The position numbers were made by a program, and so were the translations under genes. A model generated the notes under the pieces. That model was not told the DNA's origin and searched no databases. It saw only the letters and a list, made by a program, of their open reading frames with translations. Below, one piece after another: positions 43,001 to 51,641 of a stretch of DNA of 64,000 bases. The DNA is taken from NCBI GenBank assembly GCA_003138515.1, contig PLGG01000035.1, forward strand, positions 61,766-125,765. The letters run 5' to 3'. The first letter of the stretch is position 1. Each line of letters begins with the position of its first letter. The DNA comes from Acidobacteriaceae bacterium. GTDB lineage: Bacteria > Acidobacteriota > Terriglobia > Terriglobales > Acidobacteriaceae.

Positions 43001-46000
43001 CGGCGCAGCGGTTGTAACTGTCGTCGGATCGGGAGCGCGGAAAACGTCCTCTCCGGGCATCCCTTTGATGATGACGCCGGTATTTCCCTGTGGAGGGTTG
43101 ACTCCGACTGGTGGCTGACCCTCCAACGACACGCCATACCACGGCAAGGTGCTCGTAAGGTAGCAGCCTCCCGGCGGCAATGGGAAATAAACTGTCGCCG
43201 GCGGACCCGTCGCATTGGCAGCGTTCAATGCGGCGGTAAGCGCTGCCTGGTCGTCAGTCGAACAGTCGCCCTTGGCGTTGTAAGGCGGCGCCATTACATT
43301 CACTTTCGTATTGACGCTGGCATTGATAGAGGGGCCGGTCAGTTGGCTTGCAAAAGTCTGCGGAGTCGTGGCTGCAGCCGAAAGTGCGCCCAGGTTCGCC
43401 AGCGCGCCGCTCGCGCTCGTTGCACCCGTCCCTCCCGACGCCAGTGGAACTGCGTTCATGCCGCCGATCGACGTGCCGTTCCCCATGTAGTAGGCAATCT
43501 GTCCCGAGCTTGCTGAATTGATTGTCCCGGTCACGCCGCCGGATCCTGATCCGCTCCCGCATGGCGACCCCGTATTCGTGATGTATCCCGAGTTATCGAT
43601 CTGCAGGCATGAATCCCCTTGAGCCGATGCCAATCCCGGCAGCTTGATCGCATTCGGCGCCACAAATGCAGCGTCGAGGTTCGAATTCGACCCTGAGTAA
43701 ATATCGGTCTCCGCTCCTGAGCCGGTTTCATAATTGAGTCGGATATGCCCCGTCGAGTTACTCGCATCGATGTAAGTATCGCCGCTGTTCGTGTTTTGAT
43801 ACGCCTTGAAGCTATCTAGCCCTCCGGTTGCCGAGTTGAGCGCCCAGTTATTGCTCGCATCCTTCACCAGGAACCACTGGCTGGCCCCGTTCCAGTCCTT
43901 ATAAGTAAACGATCCTTTCTGGCTCGTTGTAAGTCCCGGCCATAGGTAGTAATCCACTTCGGCATCGGCACTGTTGCGTAGCGACATTGTTCCCGCCGAT
44001 TGCGTCGTCCCGCCCACCAGAAGATTTCCCACAAACTGGCCATTTCCCGCCTTGTCGACTGTGGCCACTGCCGACGGTGATGCGCCGCCGCTGGCAAACG
44101 TCACTCCGCCTGTGCCGGAATTCGTCGAGCAGTTGAAGCACACGTTGCCCGTTCCCGCCGCATTCAGCGCCGTCTGGTTGTTGGTGCTGCTCTGTCCGGA
44201 ATTCCACTGCTGGATCTGCAGCCGGTACACGTTGTTCAGCAGGTCCTGCATCTGGTAGAGCTGCTGCCCGCCCGCGGCGTCGCTGAATCCATAGAGCCAC
44301 CGGTAGCCGTAGTCCGTCTGGATCTCGTTCAACAGCCCGCGCTCGTTCCCCGTTCCAATCCCGAGCCGGAAGTGATTGGTCACGGTCGCATCCTGCTGGC
44401 TCATGTACCAGTCACCATTCAATGCGTTGAAACTCCTGTGAAACGTATCGAGGAAGCTGTTGCGCGTGCCGCTGTCGGTCAGCTTTCCGGTGAACATTGT
44501 GCCGCCCGTGATCCAGTTGTTGTACGCGCTCCCCGCATCCGCCACCACCTGGTTCGTCGAGTTCTCGTTCCGCAGTCCTACAATCGTGTTGTTCTGCGCG
44601 TTCGGTCCTAAGTGCAGCGCTGTTGAGCATCCCTCTACATCCCTTCCGGTAAATGTGTTTCCATCGCCCTGTTGTAAGTTGATCCCATAAGTGCCGCTGA
44701 TCGGGTTCCCGCCGCTCGTCGGGCAATCGATGTGCAACCGCACAAATGTGCTCGCATTTGCCCAATCCGTTGTCGCTGGATTTGTAGCCTGGTGTCCGAT
44801 CGCGTTCACAGCCGTCTTAAAGCCACTAAGTTGGTTGTCAAGAAACGTTCCACCCGTATAATTCCCTGTTCCGTCCAGAGTCATGCCCGTCTGGTTTGAG
44901 TTACCGAGGAAATACAAGCTGTCTAAGTCCATCTCCTGCGTCCGGAACGCAACCAATCCCTGTGCTGTCGCGCTGGTGGCTCCCGTCGTGTTGATGACTA
45001 CGTCGTCCATGTGGAAGCCCGGTGTGTCCATCGCATAAGTCGCGTCGCCTACCTGCACCATTGCGCTCGATCCCGTGTAGGCCAACGCCGTTCCGCCCGT
45101 GCTCCCGCTGGCCTGCGTTCCGCCGCGCAGAGCGCACCCGCGAAACGACACGTTCCGCGCTCCCGCCGTCACAACAATCTGGTTTGCCGTCGTGATCGTC
45201 GCGCACGGCAGCAGAATCGCCACATTCCCCGCCGAGATCGTCAAATTCGATCCCATCGTAAGATTGCCCGTGAAGTTCCGCGCGTCGCATGTTCCGCCGT
45301 AGCTCGCATTCACGGCGTTTACGCAAGCCTGGATCTTCGCTCCAATGTCCGCGCCCGGGAATTGGTCCACTTGAAATGCTGACCCAACTCGTCCGCTTCC
45401 TGCCAGCGCTGCATAACTGCCGCCGCCCGGCAGCGTCCCGCCTCCGCCGTCCAGTTGTGTTCCGTAGCTCGCCGAGTTCCCCGCGTTCCACACCGTGTAT
45501 CCGCCGTTGCCCTTCAGCAGATTTCCGGCAAAGAACGTCATATTCTGCCCGCCGATCAGGTTCACCGGCGCCGCCGTATCCCACGTCCCCGCCGCGTTCA
45601 GGCTCGCGGTTGTTGTCGACGAGCAGCCCACTCCGCCCTGCGTGACATTCACGCCTGAAATCGCCCCGTTTGCATTCACACCCGCGGTTGCCTGCGCCGA
45701 ACACAACCCGCTGAACGCAATCGGCACGCTCGCTCCGTACGGGTCCCATCCCAGGCCTTGCTCGCTGCCCACCGTCACCGCCGTCACTGCGCCTCCCGCC
45801 GTCGTCACCGCCAACGCCGGCTGCACCGCGTTCCATGCTGGAACCACAACCGCGTTCCGTACCGTCCATCCCGGTTGCGGAGTTTGCGGCGGATTTTGCC
45901 CGCTTCCGTCCAGGTCCAGCACCAGGCCCGTCGGCGGCTCGCCGGTCGCTGAAGAATTCCCCGCCAGCGCCACCACGTTATCCAGCACATTGTTCGATCC

Positions 46001-47593
46001 CGCGGCCGCCGTAAACCCATGCGTTGCCTGGATCGTCAGGTTTTGCCAACGGTTCGAATCCGCATTCAACCCTGCCGGCGCCGTCATCGGCAGCGCCGGA
46101 ATTGCCACGCCCGTGTTCATCCCCCGAATGTCGATGTTCCGGAACTCGCTCCACTGCGGCCACTGCGCCAGATAAATGCCGCACGTGTGCGTCGAGTGCG
46201 CGCCCGGGTACTGGGCCGCCATCGGATCCACGCCCGTCGCCGCAATCTCCACGTTCTCAATCTCCGCCTCGCGCAGCCCATTGCCCCCCGCGCCTGTCCC
46301 AGCCTGCATCGCGATCGCGCAGTTGCCGATGTTCCATGCCCCGCCCGTTCCCACCGCTCCTGTCAATCCGTTTCCGCCCGGCGAAAAAATTGAGTTCGCT
46401 TCCATCGGCCGGTTCTGCTGGCAGCTTCCCGCCGCCGCGCGCCCCTCAGCCGGCGAGCACGACACATCCGCGCTCTGGTCCACATAAATCGTCAGATCGT
46501 GCACCCGCGTGTAGCTCAATATGTTCGTTGCGTCCGGCCCGCTCTCCAGCACGTCCTGCCCCGGAAATCCCATCAGCGCCGACACCTGCTTGCCTAATCC
46601 TCCAACAGATTCCCCGCGCCAGCTAAGTGTCCGCGTCTTGCACGTCCCTTGCGGAATCGTCAGCGCCACGCCGTGCCCGCTCGCGTAGCTCAGCGCCGCC
46701 TGCAGGGCGTTCGTATCGTCGGTCACGCCGTCGCATACCGCGCCAAACTCCTTCACGCTGCGCTCCGCCTGTTGCGCGCCCGTCGTGCGCAGATCCGTCA
46801 CTTTCACGCCGCTCGCGTTCGTGAATGTATCTTTCCCCGCGTACGTCGGCGGAATCTCCATCGCCCCATTTGCTCCCGCGGCATTCATCGCTGCTTGCAG
46901 CGTTGTCTGTGCACTCGCTGCCGCCGGAGCCTGCACTCCGTTCATCGCGGGCGTGGTCAGCGCGCCCGTCATGTTTCCGCCCGCCAGTGGCACCGCTGTG
47001 GCCACCTGCGTATCCACGTAATGCTTGTCCGCGGCTTGCAGTGGTTGCGTCGGATCGCTGCTCAAATACAGTGGTCCGGTCAGCGTTCCGCCTGTTGCTG
47101 TCAGCCCGCTGCTCTGGCTCGCCTGCGCAATCGCCTGGTCCACATACGCTTTGCTCACCGCCTGCACCGCCTGCGCCGCCGGCATCACCTTCGCCTGCAC
47201 TTGCGCCAGGCTGGCCTGCGCCGCGGCCGGAACCACCCAGTACTGCGTGCTCGTTGTCCCGTCGCTCATGTAGTACACGGCCGTGTAGTACTCTCCCGCA
47301 GGCGTCGCGCCCACATTCGGCGCGAGGTTTACGCTCACAAATCCGTCCGGCCCAATGGTCACCGTCGTCGTGTCCGCAGCCACCGCCTGGCCCGCTGCGG
47401 TCGTGAACGACGGCCAGTTGATCGCCAGTGTCCCTGCGCCCGGCTGACCGTTCGCCAGATACACCGTCCCCTGCACCGTCGTCGTGCTCACTGCCTGCGC
47501 CATCGCCGTCGCCGCCAGCACAATCGCCAGCGCGCACACCGCAATTCCGCGCACCATCCGCAACCATTCGTCCTTCATGAGCTTCATTCCCAT
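40094..47593 (-). CDS. Giant secreted tail-spike-like beta-helix protein
   Basis: 2499 residues from the ATG at 47593 (AAGGA 4 nt upstream). A Sec signal peptide (about 1-33: GIAVCALAIVLAATAMAQA). Then tail-fibre-type motifs (SKAYVDQAIAQAS, PTQPLQAADKHYVDTQVA), a pectate-lyase-like beta-helix from about 275 (VKEFGAVCDGVTDDTNALQA), a second near 760 (CVNAVNASYGGTCDARNF), a third near 1445 (YNAKGDCSTDDQAALTAAL), and a C-terminal fibre region (GGDLGGSYPNPTVSKINGG) ending TAYTIKYWCGGY. Its role is probably surface attachment or polysaccharide binding/cleavage. The 1450-2080 part is encoded by visibly AT-richer DNA. It lies 162 bp upstream of the terminase gene. Confidence 0.85.
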   Translation of the reverse strand: MGMKLMKDEWLRMVRGIAVCALAIVLAATAMAQAVSTTTVQGTVYLANGQPGAGTLAINWPSFTTAAGQAVAADTTTVTIGPDGFVSVNLAPNVGATPAGEYYTAVYYMSDGTTSTQYWVVPAAAQASLAQVQAKVMPAAQAVQAVSKAYVDQAIAQASQSSGLTATGGTLTGPLYLSSDPTQPLQAADKHYVDTQVATAVPLAGGNMTGALTTPAMNGVQAPAAASAQTTLQAAMNAAGANGAMEIPPTYAGKDTFTNASGVKVTDLRTTGAQQAERSVKEFGAVCDGVTDDTNALQAALSYASGHGVALTIPQGTCKTRTLSWRGESVGGLGKQVSALMGFPGQDVLESGPDATNILSYTRVHDLTIYVDQSADVSCSPAEGRAAAGSCQQNRPMEANSIFSPGGNGLTGAVGTGGAWNIGNCAIAMQAGTGAGGNGLREAEIENVEIAATGVDPMAAQYPGAHSTHTCGIYLAQWPQWSEFRNIDIRGMNTGVAIPALPMTAPAGLNADSNRWQNLTIQATHGFTAAAGSNNVLDNVVALAGNSSATGEPPTGLVLDLDGSGQNPPQTPQPGWTVRNAVVVPAWNAVQPALAVTTAGGAVTAVTVGSEQGLGWDPYGASVPIAFSGLCSAQATAGVNANGAISGVNVTQGGVGCSSTTTASLNAAGTWDTAAPVNLIGGQNMTFFAGNLLKGNGGYTVWNAGNSASYGTQLDGGGGTLPGGGSYAALAGSGRVGSAFQVDQFPGADIGAKIQACVNAVNASYGGTCDARNFTGNLTMGSNLTISAGNVAILLPCATITTANQIVVTAGARNVSFRGCALRGGTQASGSTGGTALAYTGSSAMVQVGDATYAMDTPGFHMDDVVINTTGATSATAQGLVAFRTQEMDLDSLYFLGNSNQTGMTLDGTGNYTGGTFLDNQLSGFKTAVNAIGHQATNPATTDWANASTFVRLHIDCPTSGGNPISGTYGINLQQGDGNTFTGRDVEGCSTALHLGPNAQNNTIVGLRNENSTNQVVADAGSAYNNWITGGTMFTGKLTDSGTRNSFLDTFHRSFNALNGDWYMSQQDATVTNHFRLGIGTGNERGLLNEIQTDYGYRWLYGFSDAAGGQQLYQMQDLLNNVYRLQIQQWNSGQSSTNNQTALNAAGTGNVCFNCSTNSGTGGVTFASGGASPSAVATVDKAGNGQFVGNLLVGGTTQSAGTMSLRNSADAEVDYYLWPGLTTSQKGSFTYKDWNGASQWFLVKDASNNWALNSATGGLDSFKAYQNTNSGDTYIDASNSTGHIRLNYETGSGAETDIYSGSNSNLDAAFVAPNAIKLPGLASAQGDSCLQIDNSGYITNTGSPCGSGSGSGGVTGTINSASSGQIAYYMGNGTSIGGMNAVPLASGGTGATSASGALANLGALSAAATTPQTFASQLTGPSINASVNTKVNVMAPPYNAKGDCSTDDQAALTAALNAANATGPPATVYFPLPPGGCYLTSTLPWYGVSLEGQPPVGVNPPQGNTGVIIKGMPGEDVFRAPDPTTVTTAAPRPSWSIRDIVFEVDDSVNASSSFPHRWPGRWVQDASMTGGSAAITSPHALFSCGDVGQAIQVNGAGSGGSNLVTSISSVSPCSSSTGAVGTVTLAAAASTTVTNASAYISVAGLPVTQTAGNAALAFDCKDGNSAHYTVGGNIGNDLDELTNVRFYGLSNASQNASTGIFMQGCYAPYGFTATNVSLEGLNYGAMFVPSELDSYQSQGLQDYLSWRGGYWTDGYPWISYDGGEGSLSGIQVYDGSGYGPQILQSGVSDGDTPSSWTVNVAETEGTSVNNFGWRVEGNGYYLFNTFLGGAVGGTVGPIWDANDSSCVHCGWGGTPQFNGSRNYIESTGSLQSVQPIDNGIGNQIILRGFNPSGGGSASRSSTISKTIFDQPVGARTADFIRDGNAASPYPSDTDLIFGPVDFLALGPNDSAQTSVDSTAYFGQAYAVGLSNKFILKFYSMITQDYSNGGHAIIGAEVPATKAIIYFGFKCAASTSITLTVYATNTTVGTDSPSCSSTWASDGIAVDFTSYSTSSFGVSVSSPSNDAQIEFVAIRPLQHDYNGKQPVLSSAAINTTGAGAAVPTGPATSASGDLVTYTGTSGQEQDSGVPLSSLTAKAGTSTCTTGQYETGDTTGGPTCAQVAYSQISGTPSGLAPSGAAGGDLGGSYPNPTVSKINGGAVPTSASLLGTNATGQPVAASTTGSGSVVLATSPTLSAPTVSGTLAGASETLSGTLSVGGATTMQGNATLQNGANSNQTLAIQPGSSAEQIGALQFNNYSGTAEWQLRKDGTNYLRVTDAVNSLDRVILPANANTTINAGAGANAVVINNTSGSGTGGLIVYEGGSSSSTAAFQVSGSGNTTATGYLQGKFIMGTGSMGVAAGAAAGSSPTIACATSHVCDGVSGTVTLTTGTSPTTGTLATLSFPNTHTNQANCMVSTLSATGLITSNTWTESTTAITITANTALTASTAYTIKYWCGGY

Positions 47594-47929
47594 CGCATCC
47601 TTCTTCTCACTGCAATTCGCAAACTCAATTCGCTGGGGCCGACCGCAGCGGATCGGTCTGCCCCACAGTGGTTCCGCGGTTACTGTGTCCTGAATCCAAC
47701 GCCGCTGTGTGGATCTTCCCTTAACCGGGGTCCCCACGGACTGGTCTTCGCCTGTAGGGTCGAAGTAAAATCCACCCTGCACCGAAGCCGGAAACGGCTT
47801 CAACAACTGCGGAACCGCTCTAACCTTTCAACAAACAGCAAATCAAAAAGCCTAGCCACCATCAACAGTTTGTTCCAAGCCAAGAGCCAAAGGCCAAAAG
47901 CTAAAAGCTAAAAGCTAAAAGCTGCTTTC
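47594..47929. other. Leader region of the spike gene with repeat tract
   Basis: 336 bp between a small acidic-protein gene and the spike gene. No supported gene. Contains the AGCTAAA tract (47876-47924) and an A-rich stretch (AACAAACAGCAAATCAAAAAG) that may include the spike promoter. Confidence 0.5.
47876..47924. repeat. Heptamer tandem repeat (AGCTAAA)
   Basis: CCAAGAGCCAAAGGCCAAA followed by four near-identical AGCTAAA units, at the 3' end of the small acidic-protein gene. Confidence 0.82.
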
Positions 47930-48316
47930 TCACGCCGCCTCCGTCTCCTCCTCTTCGCCATTCTCCGTCTGCTTTGCCGCGGCCTTCCCTCTCCACAACT
48001 GGCTCGGTACCAGAATGTCCGCCAGACCAGGCCCGTCCCAATCATCGTCGTCTTCGCCGTCTTTCTTCTTCTCCATCAGCGACACCATCATCGCTGCGCA
48101 GTGCATGTCGCCGCCTACGGTGCGCGTCACCAGTGAACCGGCTATCTGCTCCTTGTTTTCTTTCACCGTCGCCTTCCCTTCGCCCGGCTTTTCCGCCGTG
48201 GCCTTCTCGTCGCTGTCTGCACCCGCCTCCGCGTCTTCGCCGCCGTCCGTCCGCGGCATCGTCACCACCTTGTCCTTCGTTTCATGCCTCTTCTGCCCCA
48301 ATTTGCTCTTTCTCAT
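47930..48316 (-). CDS. Small acidic hypothetical protein upstream of the spike gene
   Basis: 128 residues from the ATG at 48316 (the frame continues 8 codons upstream). Very rich in Glu/Asp/Lys: DGGEDAEAGADSDEKATAEK, then a more ordered middle (IAGSLVTRTVGGDMHCAAMM, VSLMEKKKDGEDDDDWDGPG, LADILVPSQLWRG) and an acidic tail. No family recognised. Same strand and order as the spike and terminase genes, so it may belong to that locus; low complexity limits confidence. Confidence 0.5.
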   Translation of the reverse strand: MRKSKLGQKRHETKDKVVTMPRTDGGEDAEAGADSDEKATAEKPGEGKATVKENKEQIAGSLVTRTVGGDMHCAAMMVSLMEKKKDGEDDDDWDGPGLADILVPSQLWRGKAAAKQTENGEEEETEAA

Positions 48317-48371
48317 TGCTCCACCATTCCGGCCACCCATCCACGGTCCTTCCTGTGCCGCGGAAAAGGAA

Positions 48372-48402
48372 AAGGGGCAACTCGCCCGCCGAGTCGCCCC
48401 TT
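48372..48402. terminator. Strong hairpin, probable terminator
   Basis: AAGGGGCAACTCG-loop-CGAGTCGCCCCTT (one mismatch in 13 bp), with T/C-rich sequence on the plus-strand side and TTTTCC on the minus-strand side. Lies between the protease gene and the small acidic-protein gene. Confidence 0.7.
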
Positions 48403-48594
48403 TGCTCTCTTCTTCTTTCCTCGTACCCGCGCGTTCCGCGGTGATGGCCCGAAGAAGATCGGAAAAGCCTCTCAGCTTCTCCGTCAGTCAGAATCATTTC
48501 TGTACGAATGCTTTCAGCTTACTCCAAACCGCATTAATTACCTGCAAACTTCGCCCCCATGAATCTTGGCAATAATATACAAGGCTAACCAAGC

Positions 48595-49572
48595 CTATTT
48601 AGGAGCCTGTGGAGTTCCATCGACCGGATGAGCCAGAATTTGCGCGAACACTTGTTCCAAAAGCTGGCGAGCCTTAGAGGCTGGCTCGACAACTCCGATG
48701 CCTCCTACGTAGGGAACAATCGCGTATTCATTGTCTGGAACTCCAGTTTGAGGGTTGGGTTGAGTAACAAATCCGTTTCCCGCGATGACGGGTGCAGGAG
48801 TGGTTGGGCCTTGGGAAACAATGCCAATGAACTCAAGACCCCCTGTACCCAAGTTGAAGTTTCCATACTTATCGAAGCCGTTTCTCACGCGGAACACTGG
48901 CCCCCCGCTATTGCCGCCATAGAGATTCGCATCTACGAGGAATGGCTTTCCTAGAGGGTCCGCTGGGTCAGTCCATGCAACAATTCCAGTTCGTGCGATT
49001 GGCAAGGTCGAGTAAGGGTTGGTTTGGTCTGGATTTCTAAATACCTGCGGGAATCCCAAAACAAGAATCTGCGCCCCTTGAAAAACGTCCTCCGGATCGC
49101 TCACAAAATCCTTGATGAAGACCGCAGCAATACTCTTTCCGACCAATCCAGCAGTTGGCATAGGTATCACAGCAAGATCATTATCCGGCAATGCGACCCA
49201 TAGGTTTCTGCCTAGCGAATCGAACAATGTGAGAGGAATGGGTTCTTGTTCTTCGCCATGCTCCGTAGAAATGCGCATCCACAAAAATCGTGTCACCATT
49301 CCAGTGGGAGGATCAACCAGCATGTGGCGCGCGGTGAGAATACAGCCGTGCTTATTATCTAAGGCAACGAAAACCCCAGTTCCGTTCACTACGAATTTAC
49401 TCTGCCCTCCAACCTGAACCACCTGTCCCAGAGCGACCGTAGCATCTCTCCAAAACTGGCCGGGATCAGGGCGCGGAGCTTGTGGCGCGGGAATGGGTTG
49501 AGTTGGCTGTGCTTGGCCCCACGCGGTGCCCACGGCACATGACAAGAGCACCGCGATTGCCATCTTTCTCAT
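48595..49572 (-). CDS. Secreted trypsin-like serine protease
   Basis: 325 residues; signal peptide of about 19 residues (AIAVLLSCAVGTAWG), Pro/Gln-rich linker, then a trypsin/DegP-like fold. Catalytic triad: His in CILTARHMLVDP, Asp in PDNDLAVIPM, Ser in YGGNSGGPVFRV. No PDZ domain. It would work in the periplasm or outside the cell. Codon use and base composition are visibly AT-richer than the spike and imu genes, matching the following island genes, so it may have been acquired together with them. Confidence 0.85.
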   Translation of the reverse strand: MRKMAIAVLLSCAVGTAWGQAQPTQPIPAPQAPRPDPGQFWRDATVALGQVVQVGGQSKFVVNGTGVFVALDNKHGCILTARHMLVDPPTGMVTRFLWMRISTEHGEEQEPIPLTLFDSLGRNLWVALPDNDLAVIPMPTAGLVGKSIAAVFIKDFVSDPEDVFQGAQILVLGFPQVFRNPDQTNPYSTLPIARTGIVAWTDPADPLGKPFLVDANLYGGNSGGPVFRVRNGFDKYGNFNLGTGGLEFIGIVSQGPTTPAPVIAGNGFVTQPNPQTGVPDNEYAIVPYVGGIGVVEPASKARQLLEQVFAQILAHPVDGTPQAPK

Positions 49573-49722
49573 TGGTCCACAATGGTACCACTGGATAGGC
49601 CGAACGCACGAAAGCCCCTCGGTGCCGAGAGGCTTCGTGTCAGATCAGAGGAAAGGTGATACTTCGGGCACCTTATCCCACGTAAATGCGGTGCGGTGTG
49701 ACGGCGGTCACGCCACCTCCCG

Positions 49723-50397
49723 CTAAGGAAACAGAAGGGTCTTCTGCTGAAGTTGATAGAGCTTCCTAAACCAATCCACAAACGAAGTTGCTGCCGGATT
49801 GGTAGGGTCCAGAACTTTCTTAGTCAACGCGATTCCTGGCGACTGGCCCGGAGTCTCTTGCCAAGCGAGCCAAGTATAAAGAACAGCTTTTACGAAGTCG
49901 TTTCCAGCGAGATTACAACCGAGCCTCTTGGCGTTCTTTAACGAGTCTTCCGCATGATCCCAGACCGGCTTGCACTCGACTGGAACCAAGAGTTTGAGGA
50001 AGTTCTCTAAGCATCCTTCTGTAGCATTGTCGGGCATTATCCAGACGCCGAATCGCTGCCCAGCGGAATTCTCAACGACAATTCCGTCTTTAGCTAGATT
50101 CTTTGGAAGGTTAGGGAAAATCGCTGCGCAGAGATTGCGTATCGAATCATACCTGCCGCCAGGTTTTGCGTCAGCATCGAGCATGACTCCAAATATCTTG
50201 ACTGTGCTTCCACGTAGATATGTGGTTAGAACTCCGTCTTTCAAGATTTCTTCAGCGCCATTTCCCATATGAATGTGGACCGGCCACAAGTGCTCCTCCC
50301 GTGGCCAGTCCACATGATGCTTCATTAGACCGACAACCGAGTGCGCATCATCCCATCCCTCAACGATCATTTGGTTTGGATTGCGCGTATTCCTCAC
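49723..50397 (-). CDS. DUF3226 TOPRIM-like protein, partner of the AAA ATPase
   Basis: 224 residues from a GTG at 50397, which is 2 bp after the ATPase stop; the frame is open farther upstream but would overlap the ATPase. TOPRIM motifs: Glu13 in MIVEGWDDAHSVVGL and the Asp-x-Asp (74, 76) in IFGVMLDADAKPGG; then the DUF3226 signature GVWIMPDNATEGCLENFL. The fold is that of nickase/primase domains (OLD nuclease, DnaG, topoisomerase). With the ATPase it forms a split OLD-like pair comparable to AriB of PARIS. Catalytic activity is inferred from the acidic triad. Confidence 0.8.
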   Translation of the reverse strand: MRNTRNPNQMIVEGWDDAHSVVGLMKHHVDWPREEHLWPVHIHMGNGAEEILKDGVLTTYLRGSTVKIFGVMLDADAKPGGRYDSIRNLCAAIFPNLPKNLAKDGIVVENSAGQRFGVWIMPDNATEGCLENFLKLLVPVECKPVWDHAEDSLKNAKRLGCNLAGNDFVKAVLYTWLAWQETPGQSPGIALTKKVLDPTNPAATSFVDWFRKLYQLQQKTLLFP

Positions 50398-50399
50398 GA

Positions 50400-51509
50400 T
50401 TATCGGACCTCTATATCCTTTGCTGCCGATATTTCGATTTCCTTTGAAGAATAGGGAACGGACTTCTTGGCTCCCTGTTCGATCCTCTGTAAAGTCACTT
50501 CTTGAGCTGCGGAACTGTCCGCAAAACAAAACTCAGCCAGACTTCTTACGCAATCATTGCTATGAGTAGACGCAAAAACCTGAACGTTAAGTTCGGCAGC
50601 CGCGCCATAGATCATCTTCCACATATCAGTCATCACTGAATAATGAAGGCCCGTGTCAATCTCGTCAACCAGCAAAACCCCATCCTTACACTGGGCTAGC
50701 GATATAGCCATCGCCATAATTCGCCACATCCCATCACCCATTGATCCGATGGGAATAGGAACTTCCACGTCCTTCATCTTAATTAGAAATCCGCCGCGAT
50801 CGGAGCTTGCGTAGTACGGCGAACGCGATGCCTGCGGAGCAATTCTTTCAATATCCGGCTCTAATAGCCTGATTGCTGTGTGAACCCGCTCCTCATACGG
50901 AGTCAACGTAATACGATCCCACACGGCTACAAGATCATCGCTACTCACAGATTCGGTTGTAATAAATTTAGTTGGCATTTCATCATCGTCTACAGAGGTA
51001 CTTGGTGGACGCCTCCGTCCTGCATCGAGGGTGTCAGATGACATACCTCCAGCGCGGCTCAGCGGAATCACATCGATGACGGAGGGCGGAGTTCCCTTGA
51101 TATGCAGTCCTAAACGTACCGGCACAGGGATTCCACCGCGAGTGATTTCCTTCCTCTGCTTGTCGTCTGATATTCCCCCGATAGAAAACGTCAGTTGTCG
51201 AGTGGGCGTGTCATTCTGCGCAGAGAACGAAAACTTTGACCCCATTGGAGCTTCATGTCCATGGAAGAGATGACAGACCGCAGTCTGTGGATAGTTTTCA
51301 GGGTTTCGCTCTGCCAGCCTCTCGCCACGCCGCCACAATACACTCCAAAGAGAGTATGGGGTTCCACGCGATGCGAGGAGATATAGCCCTTCGAGGGCTG
51401 AGGTCTTGCCGCTGTTGTTCTTTCCAACCAGGAGATTCACACGCCCGAGATTGCTCATCTCGAACTCAGAGAAGCCACGATAGCCAGTAATTTTGATAGA
51501 TTTGAGCAT
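50400..51509 (-). CDS. OLD-like AAA (ABC-type) ATPase
   Basis: 369 residues from the ATG at 51509. SMC/ABC-like ATPase of the AAA_15/AAA_21 group: N-terminal MLKSIKITGYRGFSEFEM, Walker A LLVGKNNSGKTSALEGLYLL, signature-like SMGDGMWRIMAMAISLAQ, Walker B GVLLVDEIDTGLHYS and switch His in VFASTHSNDCV. No nuclease domain is attached; the TOPRIM partner follows after 2 bp. This is the AriA-type layout of PARIS and of other two-gene OLD systems that sense phage proteins and trigger abortive infection. Base composition is AT-richer than flanking core genes. Confidence 0.85.
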   Translation of the reverse strand: MLKSIKITGYRGFSEFEMSNLGRVNLLVGKNNSGKTSALEGLYLLASRGTPYSLWSVLWRRGERLAERNPENYPQTAVCHLFHGHEAPMGSKFSFSAQNDTPTRQLTFSIGGISDDKQRKEITRGGIPVPVRLGLHIKGTPPSVIDVIPLSRAGGMSSDTLDAGRRRPPSTSVDDDEMPTKFITTESVSSDDLVAVWDRITLTPYEERVHTAIRLLEPDIERIAPQASRSPYYASSDRGGFLIKMKDVEVPIPIGSMGDGMWRIMAMAISLAQCKDGVLLVDEIDTGLHYSVMTDMWKMIYGAAAELNVQVFASTHSNDCVRSLAEFCFADSSAAQEVTLQRIEQGAKKSVPYSSKEIEISAAKDIEVR

Positions 51510-51641
51510 TTTCGCGGGGCACCGTTCAATGGAAGTCCGGTTGCCGGGGATAATAGCAGGTGTCGCTAGGGTATGCACATCCACCTTTCCGGCGGACGTG
51601 TTAAAATCCGCCTAGGCGAACGTCACCTAAGCAGAGGTTTG

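Noticed and set aside
46649..47911. Arg/His-rich open frame of 420 codons opposite the start of the spike gene
   Set aside because: Composition is a shadow of the spike coding strand; no recognisable domain.
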